Part shown: piece by piece, positions 11,651 to 23,803 of the stretch
How the letters are laid out: every line of letters begins with the position of its first letter
Position numbering within the stretch: the stretch's first letter is position 1
Assembly: GCA_902728285.1 (NCBI GenBank)
Contig: CACVBU010000886.1
Location: 303,315 to 367,314, forward strand
Source: Clytia hemisphaerica
Taxonomy: Eukaryota; Cnidaria; Hydrozoa; Leptothecata; Clytiidae
Direction of reading: 5' to 3'
DNA length: 64,000 nt
The notes under the pieces: model-generated
Told to the model about the DNA's origin: nothing
What the model saw: the letters and a program-made list of their open reading frames with translations, nothing else
The model's database searches: none
Program-made: the position numbers and the translations under genes

Positions 11651-12218
11651 CTGAAGCCAGAAGAGATGAAAATAATTATAGTTAGAGTAAAATGAAATAA
11701 ACACACGACCCATATGAATAAAAATAAGCCTGTGGAAAGAAAACATGGCCATGTGATATCCATGAAACACATGGGTCATGGCCGAGAAAAAAACATTTTG
11801 TTTTGTGAGATGAAATCCAATTTATACAAAAAAGTCAACACAAAGAAAAAGTACTAATATAACATTCCAAAGGTAGTTGAAACTATAAATGTGAAAAAAG
11901 ATTTACCTTTCAATGGGCCATAATCAGTCCAAAAGTTAATGCATGCACCTTAAAAACCGAAGAGATTCGTTGGTTTTCAGGGCCATCTTTGTTGTTTTGA
12001 AATTAAAAATTCATTGGTTGATTTTGTCGAAGATCAAAGGACCCAAAATTCTTGATTGAAGCAAGCAAAAGCCCTGGTCATAGGTCATATGAAATAAGTT
12101 TAACCTATCCTATGGATAGATACATAGATGGTAAAACTGTTTGCAGAGATGCAGCTTTATAATTTTGCTAATTTGGAAGCACATTTAGCTAGGCTTAACC
12201 TTTGAAGGAAAGGTCCAA

Positions 12219-12338
12219 GGCTCGAAGTAACGATTTCAAGTGGGTCGGACAAAATGTCCGATCAGGGTGGTTGCTTTAGCTTGAAAATTATGATTTTTGG
12301 GTCGGACAATGTCCGATGTCCGACCGTTATTTCGAGCC
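12219..12338. mobile_element. short MITE (GGCTCGAA ends)
   Basis: The left end GGCTCGAAGTAACG is inverse to the right end CGTTATTTCGAGCC. Copies of GTCGGACA and TGTCCGA inside reinforce the hairpin. It is about 120 bp and non-coding. Confidence 0.6.
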
Positions 12339-12438
12339 CTGAAGGTTCTTCACAGAATCAAGAATTAAGTGTCTTGGGGAGCACATTTTATGTAAAATTT
12401 GAGGCCAAAAAAGTAGTTTTGCACAATCTTTTCAAGAT

Positions 12439-12657
12439 TACCGTAAGTTGGTCTAATCTCGACATCCGTCTTCTAATTTCGACACCCTTCTTTAGAGATA
12501 GGAATAATATGAAAGTCGGAATCTGTGATTGAAAAAAGATTTATCCTCCCTTACCACTAAGCAAATAAAATAATTTCGACCTTTTTTTAATTTTTCAGCT
12601 CTAGAAAAGGGTGTCGAATTTAGAGGAGGGATGTCGACATGAGACCAAGTTACGGTA
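12439..12657. mobile_element. MITE with ~55-bp inverted ends (TACCGTAA)
   Basis: The left end starts TACCGTAAGTTGGTCT and the right end closes AGACCAAGTTACGGTA. Inner blocks TCGACATCC and TTCGACACCCTT also pair with their inverses on the right. The interior of about 100 bp has no frame. Confidence 0.65.
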
Positions 12658-14110
12658 TCAGGGATTTAGAGTTTAGGAAGACATTTTAGCTTGACCCAAT
12701 CTTTGAAGGAAAGGTCAGGAGGTTTAGTTCTTGGTCAAACTTTGCACTATACAAAGGATATATACTTTTCCTGTTCCTAAATCAAGAATCAAATATCTTC
12801 GAGAACTCATTATGTGTAAAAAATTCAGTCAAAATTGTGTTTTAGCCCTCTTAACAAAATTAAGGTGGTCAGCAGAGTTAGAAGTGGTCTTTGAGTGAAT
12901 TTCTAGCCTCTATAAGTTATTTAAATCAAAATTATGTTTTGCTACCTAATTGCTGGGTGCAATGGAATGTCTTCACATCAGCTCTAGTCCAAAAATTGAT
13001 AAAAAAAGCATTTTGGCCCAAAAATGCACCTTCAACAACTTTTTTCACGCAAAATGGGATACATTAAAATTCAATCCCTGAAAAAACTCCAAAATTCCAA
13101 CTTTGGGCTGCCATTTTAAATAATCAGAGGTTGATGTTTACCATTTTTTGTTTTCCAGCAGTACACTGAGACTGATGATACTTTTGATGATACTTTAACA
13201 TGTTTAACAACCTGGTTTTGAGCCATGTTTTTTTAACAACTGGCTATCTGTATGTTATTATTTTTACATTTTCCTGTTAAAAGTTGTGGATTTTTTCAGA
13301 TTATTAAGTTGAAAATATTATTTCTGTTATCATTCAAGCACAATTTGAGGTCATTTGCCTGTTTAGCCAAATTTGTGATTTTTTGTTAGCTGAGACCGTT
13401 CAACTTTGAAATTTCAAACGGCCATAAATTTTAACTACTTGGAGTTAGACTGTAAAAATTTCACAGGATGCTCAGTTCATAAATTGGGACAAAATATATC
13501 AAAATGAGCCAATTTTAAAAAAAATTCCTCACTCTGTCTGATTCTTACAGACAATGGCTCTTAAGTGAAATGAAAACATGGAAAAACTTCCACAGATTAA
13601 ATGAATGAGTTCTTTTGTAAAGAATAAAAATTTTGGATTTTCGAAAACAGTTCTCCTCACCCAGTCTCCAATTTTCTTGAAAAAAATCCCCTTCCCTTTT
13701 GAAAAGAGAGGGGGAGGACAATAAGATATAAATTCTTTATAAGAAGAAGTGCGTATTGTATAAAAAAAATTTTTGACGTTACTTTGAAATTGTCAAAAAG
13801 ATGAGAAATTATTGCATGGTGAAGAGAAAAATCATTTATGTTTGAGTCGGACCTTTATCTTGCCTTTATTTTCTACCTGAAGACAAGAGACTTTGTGAAA
13901 AAACTGGTATCTTGTAATCTGATATTGTTGTATCAAATGAAAAAAAAATCAAAATATGAGACAAGATCATATAAAAACACTTCCAAGACACTTGAGCCCA
14001 ATCTTGAAAATAAACACTTCTTCAAGTAGAGGTTTGCATTTGCAAAGTGTTTGTGTGCGATATTGCTTATTCAATTTCATGGGATACTTGTCATCATCAC
14101 AAGTAAGAAT
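12658..14110. other. non-coding stretch upstream of the CASTOR-like gene
   Basis: I see no supported gene. Short open frames occur only as expected in AT-rich DNA. The start of the CASTOR-like transcript probably lies here or just downstream, but I cannot place a promoter. Confidence 0.35.
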
Positions 14111-14325
14111 TTATGTGTTTAAAAAATATTGACTTTAATTTCATATTTTCGTTAGCAGCCACCGACCAAATAATCATTCCCCATCTGTCAAAAATGCTAA
14201 ACTCTTCAAACATGGCTGGATTTTTCACGAAGAGCATTTCTCAAATCATTGGAAGTAGCTATTATAACAAAGCACCGGAAGCCGGCTCTCAATACATTTT
14301 GGGAACGTCTCCTCCAGATGGTTCA

Positions 14326-16404
14326 ATGGAGTTGTACATTTTGGACAACAAGCTACAAGTTTGTTCATGTCCTAGGGAAAAGATACCACTGCTCTGTCAC
14401 TCAATCATTCAGATGGCCTTATTGCCAGACTCAAGGTGAGTAGGTGTTCTTTACATTTGAATTTAGAAAATAATTTCCTTTTTTTATTATTTTTTATCTT
14501 TTGATACTGAATGTCAAAGTCTCAGTATTGGGATATTCCAGATATAGTCTGTATACCCCCTATGTTGAGAGGGTGTGAAGTCCAGGATGGTCTGGAAAAT
14601 AAAAAATCCAGGTGCGGTTTTTTGAGTGTACAACTCCAGAGTAGTCAGTAAAATGAGGTGGAAAGTCTAGGGTGGTCAGCAAAACGGGGTTTCAAATCCA
14701 GGGTGGCCACCTTTCCAAAGAAAGACCTTAAAACATAGAGGTTACAACTTTTTTCTGAGTAGCCCATCATATGAATATTGTACCTGGATAATTTTTTAAC
14801 ATTCCTTGTGCTAATAATGTAAACATTATTATTTTTTGTTTTCTTTCAGCCCAAGCTTTTTCAGTGTCACAGAAGCAGAGAATATGACTCTGATTTTGAC
14901 TGAAGAGGATTTCAAACGTAAGAAAATGTCTTTTTAATCGAATTCTAAATTGTAGCCAAAAATTGGAACTCTATAACGTTATTTAGAGAAATCTGTTTTT
15001 CAGACATTTTATGGTTGGGTCATTTAAATGTAAAGTTTCACTTTGGTTTTGATAATCTTTTTTGTCTAGACTTGTTCATTCTGATTACATTAACAACTGT
15101 TGTTTGGAAAAACTTTTTAAATTTGATTAACGGTAGACTTTTATGAGGCAACAATGATAATGTGATTAAGTAACAGGTTGTCACATTTGACAACATCTGA
15201 TAACACTTTCATTTGTTTTGATTCAAAGAAACAGCTTTTTTTTAAGTTATTTCATAAAGAAAGCTTTCCTGCCCTATCAAGTCATATTTTTATATGAAAT
15301 TTTATATACATCATCAAAAAAATGATTTTTTTAAGGAAGTGTTCCTTTCATGTCTGTATATAGCCTAGAAGCTAGTACTAAAATTATATCCCAACAAAAT
15401 TATCAACTAAGTAAAATAGCTTTCATATTTACGACTGTTTTGATAAAATAAAGGTGTTTTATTTCAGCTCTTTCAGTTCTTACTTTACCTAACCTAGTTC
15501 ATATCATTCATCACCATCAAAGAACAAAATGAAACCCAATAAAACTTAGCTCTAGTTTAGACGGCCGACTTTCTGCCCTGCCTGTTCCAATTATTAGAGT
15601 AGGCAAAAAAATGGACAAAAAGTTGGTAGTTAAAATCTTTGCTTTAAAAAAGTTGAAAGAAGACATTGCATTGAAGTCAAAAGAGGGCTATGCATTGACT
15701 TTATATAGCCAACTTTCTGTCAACTTTAATTCACAATTAGAATAGTCAGGGCAAAGAGTGGGCCGTCTAAACTAAATCTTTTTGATTTAATCTTTTCCCT
15801 CTGTAGAATTACCGGAAAATGTTGAGCTGGAGACTTCTGGTCAGGTGTGGAGAGTTCTCACTGTTTCTGTTGGTGCTCTTGGCTCCTTCAATGAAATCAT
15901 GGGTGTCAGTAAGATTGCAAAATCCGCCATCGGACCATTAGCTGACCATAATGTTTCTGTACTATGTCTGTCAACCTATCAATCTGACTATATCTTGGTA
16001 ATAATCCAATTTTTCATACTGTTAGTTTTCGGTACCTGAAAATTTTTTTTAGTTATTAGGGTTGACAATTTTTTGCTACTCAAATTGTATAACCTTAAAT
16101 ATCAGGGCTTTCATAGAGTTAATTTCCAACTGCATTGTTTTTACGTTCCATGACTAGAACCTCTATAACTCGAATGAACTGAAATCTGATATCTTCCTAG
16201 TTATAAATACTGACCCTACTGGATCTTAATTTGAAGCTATCATTGGTCATTTTAATATTGATTTAATCCTTTATAATTACTAGGTGCAAGAATCTCAACT
16301 GAACGAAGCCATTCAATGTTTGAGCTCATACTTCAAAATATTCAATGAAGATCATCAACGTGTTAGCGAATCAAAAGCGACCACACCCCTCTCCCCAACA
16401 CCCA
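14326..16404 (+). CDS. CASTOR1/2-like: CASTOR-like cytosolic arginine sensor (TORC1 pathway), N-terminal half
   Basis: Four exons (14326-14435, 14850-14917, 15807-15997, 16284-16404) join in phase with GT-AG borders and encode about 163 residues. The chain starts MELYILDNKLQV, continues through FFSVTEAENMTLILTEEDFK, and reaches KIAKSAIGPLADHNVSVL and LSTYQSDYIL. These match in order the N-terminal ACT domains of animal CASTOR proteins, which bind arginine and restrain GATOR2, an activator of TORC1. The start was chosen at the MEL that aligns with the family start; upstream in-frame Met codons exist at 14113-14215. The usual C-terminal ACT half is not found in the window. Downstream lie a 60-mer inverted repeat, the second 1.5-kb repeat and unrelated exons. 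The gene is therefore truncated, or its remaining exons have diverged beyond recognition. Function is inferred from family only. Confidence 0.75.
14575..14715. repeat. degenerate ~45-bp tandem repeats in a CASTOR intron
   Basis: Three or four imperfect units share GTCCAGGATGGTC, GTCTAGGGTGGTCAGCAAAA and ATCCAGGGTGGCC-like cores. They lie in the first intron of the CASTOR-like gene and do not look coding. Confidence 0.5.
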
Positions 16405-16763
16405 GTAAGGTTTTAGTAGAGTTTATGAAATCTGGTGCTTCATGTTGTAAAAATACTAAAGGAGCGTTTTTTATTTTTATAGGGGGTAAAAAGTTATTCG
16501 AAAATTTCCAGGGGTAAAAGACTGATTTTGGTTTGTCCATCGTCACTTTGAGGTATAAAAATAAGGGTTTTTTTGCAATTTTTGCCATTTTCCTGGGGTA
16601 TCTAAACATTTTCAAGAAATTCTTTTCGACTTGAAAAGGTTCGTCCACCCCTTGTATGGATTTTTAATGGAACAGCCCATTGTGTTGTTCTCTTTGAGAT
16701 CTTGACCATGGGATTAAATCCCATCAACTCAACTCAACATCTTCAATAAAAGTTTGAAAAAAT

Positions 16764-16829
16764 AATTTATTAGTGTCGAAATTTCTTCGCTTTGCGAAAA
16801 CGGAACGGTCGTTCCGCAACTCCTTTCTC
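16764..16829 (+). repeat. inverted-repeat partner 2 (hairpin-rich 60-mer)
   Basis: This is the reverse complement of 10940-11008 and contains TTCGCTTTGCGAA and CGGAACGGTCGTTCCG. A hairpin is followed by about 12 bases and then CTAG, which is reminiscent of a Helitron 3' end, although the base after CTAG is A rather than the expected T. Together with its partner it brackets all visible CASTOR-like exons. Confidence 0.65.
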
Positions 16830-17023
16830 TAGATCTGGGCGTGTGGCGTAAAAAGTTTGTATATGCACGAAATTTTCAAAAAAAATCGTCCGGTGACATA
16901 TCGACTTTGCTTCGTGTTGGATGGGATCAATTTTCTGTAGCACTATTAAAAGTATCTGTTTTGTAAAAGTATTTATTGCAATAGAATATGATTGATATCA
17001 AAAGTATTATAAAGGCTTAATGT

Positions 17024-18535
17024 ATATTATTATTCTGATTTACATTGATTATAGTTGACTTGTCATCCTAACCTGTGACCTATAACCTGTAACCTGTGTT
17101 TAACACTAACTGTTCATTTAATGAAACAACATCAAGCGTGTTGAGGTTCTTAAGAAAAGGGAGACTTATTTATATGGATTTTATGGACAGGAACCTTGAA
17201 ACTTTTTTTGATATTTACATTTTTATAGGTGTACCAGTTGATCCAAAACTTTATTAACTGGTTGAAGTAAAAGCCGGTCAATACAAGAAAATGCGCTATT
17301 TTGATTGGTTCTCTAGCGGTCAATATAATACGGTAAAGACAACTTCAGTGCTTTGGTCAAACTGACGATGATTTTGAAAAGGGAAATTTGTTTTATAGAA
17401 AAGTTTCGTCAGTTTGAACGTGATTTAAAAAACCGACGTTGCAATGACTTCTCATAAGAAAGTGACGTCAGAATAAATCAAAGAAAATATTGCATTGGGT
17501 AAAAAAAGAAACGAAAAAATCATGGAAAATGAGTGGAAAATGCATTTTTTATGGCGAGAAACACACAAAGAATGTTCGCCAGTTAATAAACACAATAATG
17601 TAACTGTTTTCTCGGTCAATACATAAAATATTGACCTTATCCTGCGCACAGACCTCGCAAGCTCGGTCTGTACTTCGGCTGCGGTCAATATTTTACCGTA
17701 TTGACCTCCAAACCAGTTATTATTGTATTGAGAAATCTTGAACAAGTTTGTATTTTGCTTAAACATATCGATGAGTTCAATTGTGCTGTTTGCAGAGTAT
17801 TGACAAACAAATCAACCAATTTAAGTGGTGCTGAACGTGAATTGTGTCAAGTAAGTGAATTATATACACTCCCAAATGTACTACTTGATTCAAGACAATT
17901 GCAATACTCTTTTGCTCCAAATTGCAAGAGAGGTCATCTTCCATTTTTTAGGGAAATCTAATTAAAATATTTGAAATTTCTTTGAAAACTCGTTTTAAAA
18001 CGTCTTCAGCTAGAGCAACATGTTTAAAATACTTTAATGCACCTCCTACTACCTTGGGACTTTTTTTTATCTCTCCCTATTTGATTAGACCGCCTACAAT
18101 TATGCACAAAAGAGTACATCATCACAAACCCTTGCCTAAGGTTTATACCTTGTAGCTTATATATTATACTTTTTAGGGCCTACATTATGAAAAATGAGAC
18201 ATATTTTGAAATAAAGTCTTAAATTCGTTGGAAATTTGATTTGACAAGTGACATAACAAAATACCTCCTTACAACCAGTGTTACAAATTTTTTACACTGG
18301 CCTAGAAAGCAGCAAAATAATTTTAAGCAACTTGGTTTAGCAAATTAGCCCTGAAACTAAAAGCAATCAGAAATACCTTAAGAGGCGTCGTTTAAAAGGC
18401 TTTATTTGGTAATAAATATAATGTGTACTGTAAAGTATAACCTAATTTGAGGTGAAAAGTCAAAACTAGTTATTTTTGGCTCAAAATTCAAAACCAGCTT
18501 CTAGGCTGACAGCAGCTGAAAGAGCAAAAACTAAC
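17024..18535 (+). repeat. 1.5-kb direct repeat, copy B
   Basis: Near-identical to 9430-10937, including the internal MITE (17255-17719). It lies in the long gap after the fourth CASTOR-like exon. The few differences imply a recent duplication or two young members of one family. Confidence 0.9.
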
Positions 18536-18542
18536 TGAATTT

Positions 18543-18925
18543 TCATAGTTCGAACCCTTAAGAAAGGGGGGGGGGTGACACCTCTCGGAAATCCCAGAAA
18601 GGGGGGATCGGAAATTTTCAATTAAAAGGGGGGGGGGTAGCAAGATGGGGGGTATGGACAAATTTCTGATTAGTGAATTAGTTTTTTGTACTTAAGAATT
18701 AAAAAAAAAAAAAAATTACCACCAAAAAACTGAAAATTTTCAACTGCGGCGCTGTTTTGACTCTGATTTTTACATTTTCTTGCTAGTTAATATAATTAAT
18801 TGGGGTGTCAAGTTCAGGTACCTTGGACTTTGTAAAGACGGGCAAAATACTTGGGGGGTTGACCATTTCTAAAAAAGGGGGGAATCATTTAAAAAGGGGG
18901 GGATGAGACCCCTTTCCGAACTATG
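18543..18925. mobile_element. possible MITE, G-rich interior
   Basis: TCATAGTTCGAA on the left pairs with TTCCGAACTATGA on the right. The interior has several runs of 6-9 G. It directly follows the 1.5-kb repeat copy B. The inverted ends are short, so the call is tentative. Confidence 0.4.
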
Positions 18926-19167
18926 ATTTTGTCAATCATTAAAAAGTAAGTCCTTTTTTACGTGTTTTTTTTGGCTTTTCGAAAAACGATTTTTAACTTC
19001 AGTACTAGACCAAATTCAAAAATTTACAACTCAAAATTTAAGTTTTAAACTATCCTCTTTTTAATAGAATTGATTTTAAATTCAAGTAAGAATTTGTTCG
19101 GTATCAATGGGTAGCCAAATGTCCAAAGTTTTCTCTTGAGTCACCTGGTAGATCCTTTTTATTTTAG

Positions 19168-19991
19168 GTTATGCTCATAATTATGGAAGACGAGAATGAC
19201 GACGAAGATGGAAGAAAACTTACAATGGCATTGGATGACCTGTTTGTTGAACTTGAATTGGATGCTTCCAACAGCATAGCTGAAATTTTTCAAAGAATAC
19301 TTGGAACTTTATTAAGTCTGCAACGTGAGGTAATTGCCAGAATTTGATGTGAGACTATTATTGAGAACTTTTGAACCAGAGAAATATATGTGATAGATGT
19401 ATTTGACAAGTGACAAAAATTTTGCTTAATAGAAAAGCTTTACCTTCTTGCAAGGCTTTTCCTTTATTAAAGGTTTGTTAAGGTAGTGGTCTGGTCAATA
19501 AATACCCAACATTTTCAAAGCCTTAGCCCCCTATGGGAAATTTGATTCCATATCAAAATTACTGTTTACAGATATGGCAGGATTGTTTTCTCAAAATCAT
19601 GGATGGAAGTTTGCCGGAGAGGTTTTTTGCTGGAAATTTTAGCAAAGAAAGACAGCTTAAAGGTAAAATTCTCTACTACTTACCTAATTTTTAAGGTTTA
19701 AGGGTACGTAAGGTCACCAATTCAAATTAATCTCACAATCGTAGCCTTACCTTCGAGAAATCTTTCTATCCGGTTTGGCTATTTAAATCTAATACAACTC
19801 TATTGATTAGAATTTTCGGTTATTGATAAAAATGTTAAATCTACTTGATATAGTTTTTTTTATAGATCTTGAGGCTCAATTCTTCAGACCAGACTTAGCT
19901 CGCTGTAGTTCTTTTCAAGATGTTTTTGAAAAATTTGCAAGGAAAAAATTGGTCCCGACACCTGAGTGTTACAAAGAAAATACAACAGAAG
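19168..19991 (+). CDS. three in-phase exons of an unidentified gene
   Basis: Exons 19168-19329, 19572-19662 and 19866-19991 have good acceptors (TTTATTTTAG, CTGTTTACAG, TTTTTTTTATAG) and GT donors, and their phases agree. They encode about 126 residues. These include an acidic start (MEDENDDEDGRKL), ALDDLFVELELDAS, REIWQDCFLKIMDGSLPERF and FFRPDLARCSSFQDVFEKFA. I do not recognise the family. The last exon ends in phase 1, while the following FGFR-like exon needs phase 0, and the sequence is intracellular in character. It is thus probably a separate gene, or the tail of one that began upstream. It cannot be joined in frame to the last CASTOR-like exon, since that join gives a stop after 10 codons. 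Confidence 0.45.
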
Positions 19992-20342
19992 GTAGGTTTG
20001 ATCCTTGTGCGACAGGCAATAAATGTTCAATCTTTTTTGTATGCCATTTCTTAAAAAGAGATGATCATAGTGTCCCCCTTGAGATTTTGAAAAATTCTGG
20101 CCCCCCCCCCTTTTTTAAATCCCCACCCTAGAGTTCGAAAAATTTCTTTGCCTGCCCTTTTCGAAAGATTTTTCGAAGCCTGGGAGTCCCCAATTTCATG
20201 TATTTTTTACCCAAAATTGACATTTTTGGAAAAGAAATTGAGCTTTTTCTTTGAAAAATGTATGTTTTTACAATGTATAAAATATGCTATATTTTACTGA
20301 TTTGAAGCCTTGTTATGCCGTCCGGTGATGTCTTAAAAACAG
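19992..20342. other. interval between the unidentified exons and the FGFR-like exons
   Basis: Holds a run of C (near 20100) and AT-rich sequence. No exon recognised. Confidence 0.3.
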
Positions 20343-23300
20343 GACTGCAAAGCTATCGGTAAAGAACCAATCCGTTACTCCTGGTACAAAGATGGAAAAA
20401 TCCTACTGACGCGTCGCGTTGATTCGTCACTTGTCACCGATCGTCATGATTTGATTCTGAAAGATCTGGTGCCATCAGACTCTGCTACTTATACGTGTAA
20501 AGTTGAAAATAACTTTAAAATTATTCAGCATAATTTTACGCTCACTGTACAAGGTAAGTCGATCATTTAGTTTGTGGTCTGTTCGGAACAAGCAGTTTTA
20601 TGATCTTATTTTTTTTAAAGAATAATGTCTCCAATTTGCCAGATGAAGATACGTATGCAATGATTGCATAAATTTAAAAAAAATCAAGACAATTACGCTT
20701 AGGTTTGCAAACATCCGTGCCTCGTAGTCTTATGAGAAACATTTTCGTAGCATCGTATGCTTTTCTGTGTGAAAGGATACACCTGGTAGGTTAATATTGA
20801 TCAGCTTTATTTGGCTTTATTCTAAATCTTAGTTTTTTGACTCATGCTCGATTTTGTGTTGATTGCTATTCCAAGTGAAACCGAATACGAACTTTTTTTT
20901 TGGGGGGGGTGATATATTTGATGAGAGCAAGGAATTTATGTGAAAAAGCTTCATAAAAAGCAAAGGACTTTAAAATTTGAGCGCTTTAATTAAATCTTCA
21001 TTTTTCCTCTTCCTGGCAATTGTCCAGGTAGGGCCGACCCAATAAAAAACAACGAGTAGAACATAAGAGGCGATTGGTTTTTCGGTTCATTTATTGAATA
21101 GAATGGAATAAGTGTTTCCCTTTAGGATATCACATCGATTAAGTATAACAAAACCTAATGTATCCGGAAAAACTCTTTTTTTCTCTCTTTATCTCATCAA
21201 CGAACGACAAAAAATGAACTAACAAATGACTCTTATACGCGCAATAATACATACATAGTTGTGATACACTGTGACAAATTTCAAAAATAAACTCGTGGTT
21301 ATTATAGAATTGTAGAAGCGAAATGAGGAGAAATTCAACTTTGTTTGTGTGTGAGTGGAAGGGAAAAGACTCTCAAATCGAATATATCCTTTTGTCTTGT
21401 TTTTATTCTTATCAACTATTTCCTATCCGTCGATTGGGCTTTTTTGTTGAAATTGTCACCATACTTTCATTGAATGTTTTTGTTGCGACGGGAATCTTAT
21501 TTTTGATATCGTTTCCAACGGACATATCAAGATTTAGAGACAAAAGCAATGTTCTGTTCATCAAAGGAGAAATTATCACATTATTGACCTGTTTGATTTC
21601 AATGCTACATACAGGAACAGATAATTCAAACTGAGCAACGATTTTGCATTGGAATCAAATTTTAAAGTTATATTATTGGATTCTTGTTGGTTTTGGTGAC
21701 TTCGATGATTTAAGTTTAATCTCAAAACTCATTTTGATTGGATCATTTTGGTGTTTATGAGATATAATGGATTTAATGTTTGTTGTTGTGCTTTTGTTTT
21801 GCTTTCATTCGATCACTTTTGGTATTGAGGATTTAATTTTCGATCGAAGTAAGAACCTTGTTTGGCTCACTTTTACTTGCTACCATGTGAGAACCATACT
21901 CAAGGGAATCAGTCTAATTAGGCTGACATGGTTTTCACACGGTAGCAAAAATCTTTCCTCCATTCCTCTTTCAGAGAAGACGCGCACTAGTCCATACCTT
22001 GAGAAAGGCGAGATAAAACGCCACTATTCCTTGCTACGAATTGATAAGTGATACTCTGCCCGACTTCCGCTGGCTTCGATGGAAAGGGAAGGAAAATCAT
22101 ACGGTCTTAAACACAATCGCTACTGGTACCAGCAAATTCAATAAATCAGTTGTTGAAGTTCTACAAGCTGCAAGATATAAACAAGTCTCCAAGAAATCGC
22201 ATCGTTCAAACGATCAAGCACCACTGTATGGCGTTGAATTTGTATTTTCGAATATTACGGAAGCCGACGAAGGATTCTATACTTGCCTATTAACCAACCA
22301 TATTGGTCATGACTACAAGACTATGTACTTGACATTTAAGAAATCAAGTAGGTTTAGATTTTCACTGTCATGTCTTTACTGTCATGTCTTTTTTACCAGC
22401 CCCGTACTAATAGTACTGATTACTTTAGAAGCTTAACGTAAATATGCAAACTCCTGCTTTTCTCTTCACTAAAAGCTTCCAAATAATTGCTCTGAAGTAA
22501 CATTTCGATCCATGCCAAATATTAAAATTCTAAAGCAAGTTTTAGCCTTTGAGTTGAGACTATATATTTCATATTTTGCAGGTTTTGATATTGTTGTTAT
22601 TCAGTGGTACTGTACAGCCTGTACTCTTTACTTGTTGTAACTTCTCTTATATTCCTTCTTTCTTCAGACACGATAGAGATGACACAACCAGAGATAGAAG
22701 AATCTTCAACAGCTGGCAATGAAACCATGATGATCATCATTGCAGTTCTGGGAATTCTCGTCTTCATCTCATTGCTTGTATTAGCATGGCTTTTCTTCAA
22801 GTCTTACTTTAAAGGCAAGAAAGGAATTTGAACTTTCGATTTGCACATTGAGTGGTAACTTTTATAAAGAATAAACAGAAGATCCTTATCTGTAATTTCA
22901 CTAACATCTTGAAAAATCTTTATACTTATTTTGGCGCACCTGGTAATATATGAAGATCTTTGAAGAATCAATTTCAATCAGTTCCAACTACCAATTCCTA
23001 CTTTTCCTCGTATTATTTTTCTCAAAAGACATACACAACCAACATTTGAAAGTATATTCACACCCTGAAGGAACAATGCTCATCGATAATATATTAACCA
23101 TTACCTCATTCTCCGTAACAGGTGGACACAAGAACGACACACCATTGGGTGACTTGAAAATCAACATTGATCCACCAGACAAGAACCCCAGAGCTTTGAG
23201 ATTAAGGAATTTCTCAAGTGGAGGATCTGGAGCGATGATTCCTTTGTTGAATGGTGTCAGAAGCAACTCAGAATCAAGAGCATTATATGGTGACTTAGAT

Positions 23301-23747
23301 GGTTGGTTTTATTCATTTTCCTATTTTGTTTGGAAAATAAATTCGATATTTAAAGAATTAAGAACATGACAAAGTATATGTGTTACCAAAATATGGATAG
23401 AACTTAAATTAAGTCATAGATCTCCGTACAAGAATTAATTACTGACAAATGGAATATAATATTTGAAAAACATGAACTTTAAACTAGGACTACTATTTGA
23501 GTTAATTAAACTTTTGATTAGTTTTCAACCATACATGTTTCCAATACTTCCAATGAGTATTTGTTTTTCTATTTACCGATGTTTTTGAGATACCTTTCGA
23601 TCCTGAATGGGAAGTGGACAGGAATTTGTTCGTCATCACAGAGACCCTTGGAGAAGGTGCATTTGGTGTCGTTGTGAAGGCTACATCATCTGGTTTTAGT
23701 ACGTGGAGAAGAACAACATACTACAGTTGCCATCAAAATGTTAAAAG
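20343..23747 (+). pseudogene. FGFR-like: FGF-receptor-like gene, lesioned and truncated
   Basis: Five exons follow the FGFR order. 20343-20553 is Ig domain 2 (Cys in DCKAIGKEP, WYKDGK, DSATYTCKVEN). 21975-22347 is Ig domain 3 (PCYELISD, DFRWLRW, ADEGFYTCLLTNHIG). 22668 to about 22831 has a transmembrane helix (about IIIAVLGILVFISLLVLAWL). 23122-23301 is the juxtamembrane region. 23579-23747 is the kinase N-lobe (DPEWEVDRN, glycine loop GEGAFGVV, then VAIKMLK). FGFRs bind FGF outside the cell and signal by a tyrosine kinase. Lesions: a frame break at AAAA 22015-22018; a TGA at 22829 just after the membrane helix; CG where an AG acceptor is needed (23577-23578); and a one-base excess in TTTT 23694-23697 before VAIK. 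No later kinase exons (HRD, DFG) appear, and a Penelope fragment follows. Exon phases otherwise agree. Assembly error is the main alternative to decay. Confidence 0.7.
20554..21974. other. intron between FGFR-like Ig exons
   Basis: The 1.4-kb intron contains frames at 21323-21634 and 21767-22051 that lack family similarity and splice context. I treat them as chance. An outer Ig domain 1 or signal-peptide exon was not found here or upstream. Confidence 0.4.
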
Positions 23748-23803
23748 GTAAGATTTCAAGGTCTACAGGCAGGAACAGGATCATTTGACAATGGGTTTTT
23801 ACC

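Noticed and set aside
21323-22051. Frames of 103 and 94 codons in the FGFR-like intron
   Set aside because: No splice-site support or similarity; the second overlaps the true Ig exon, and only its part after 21975 is in the exon.
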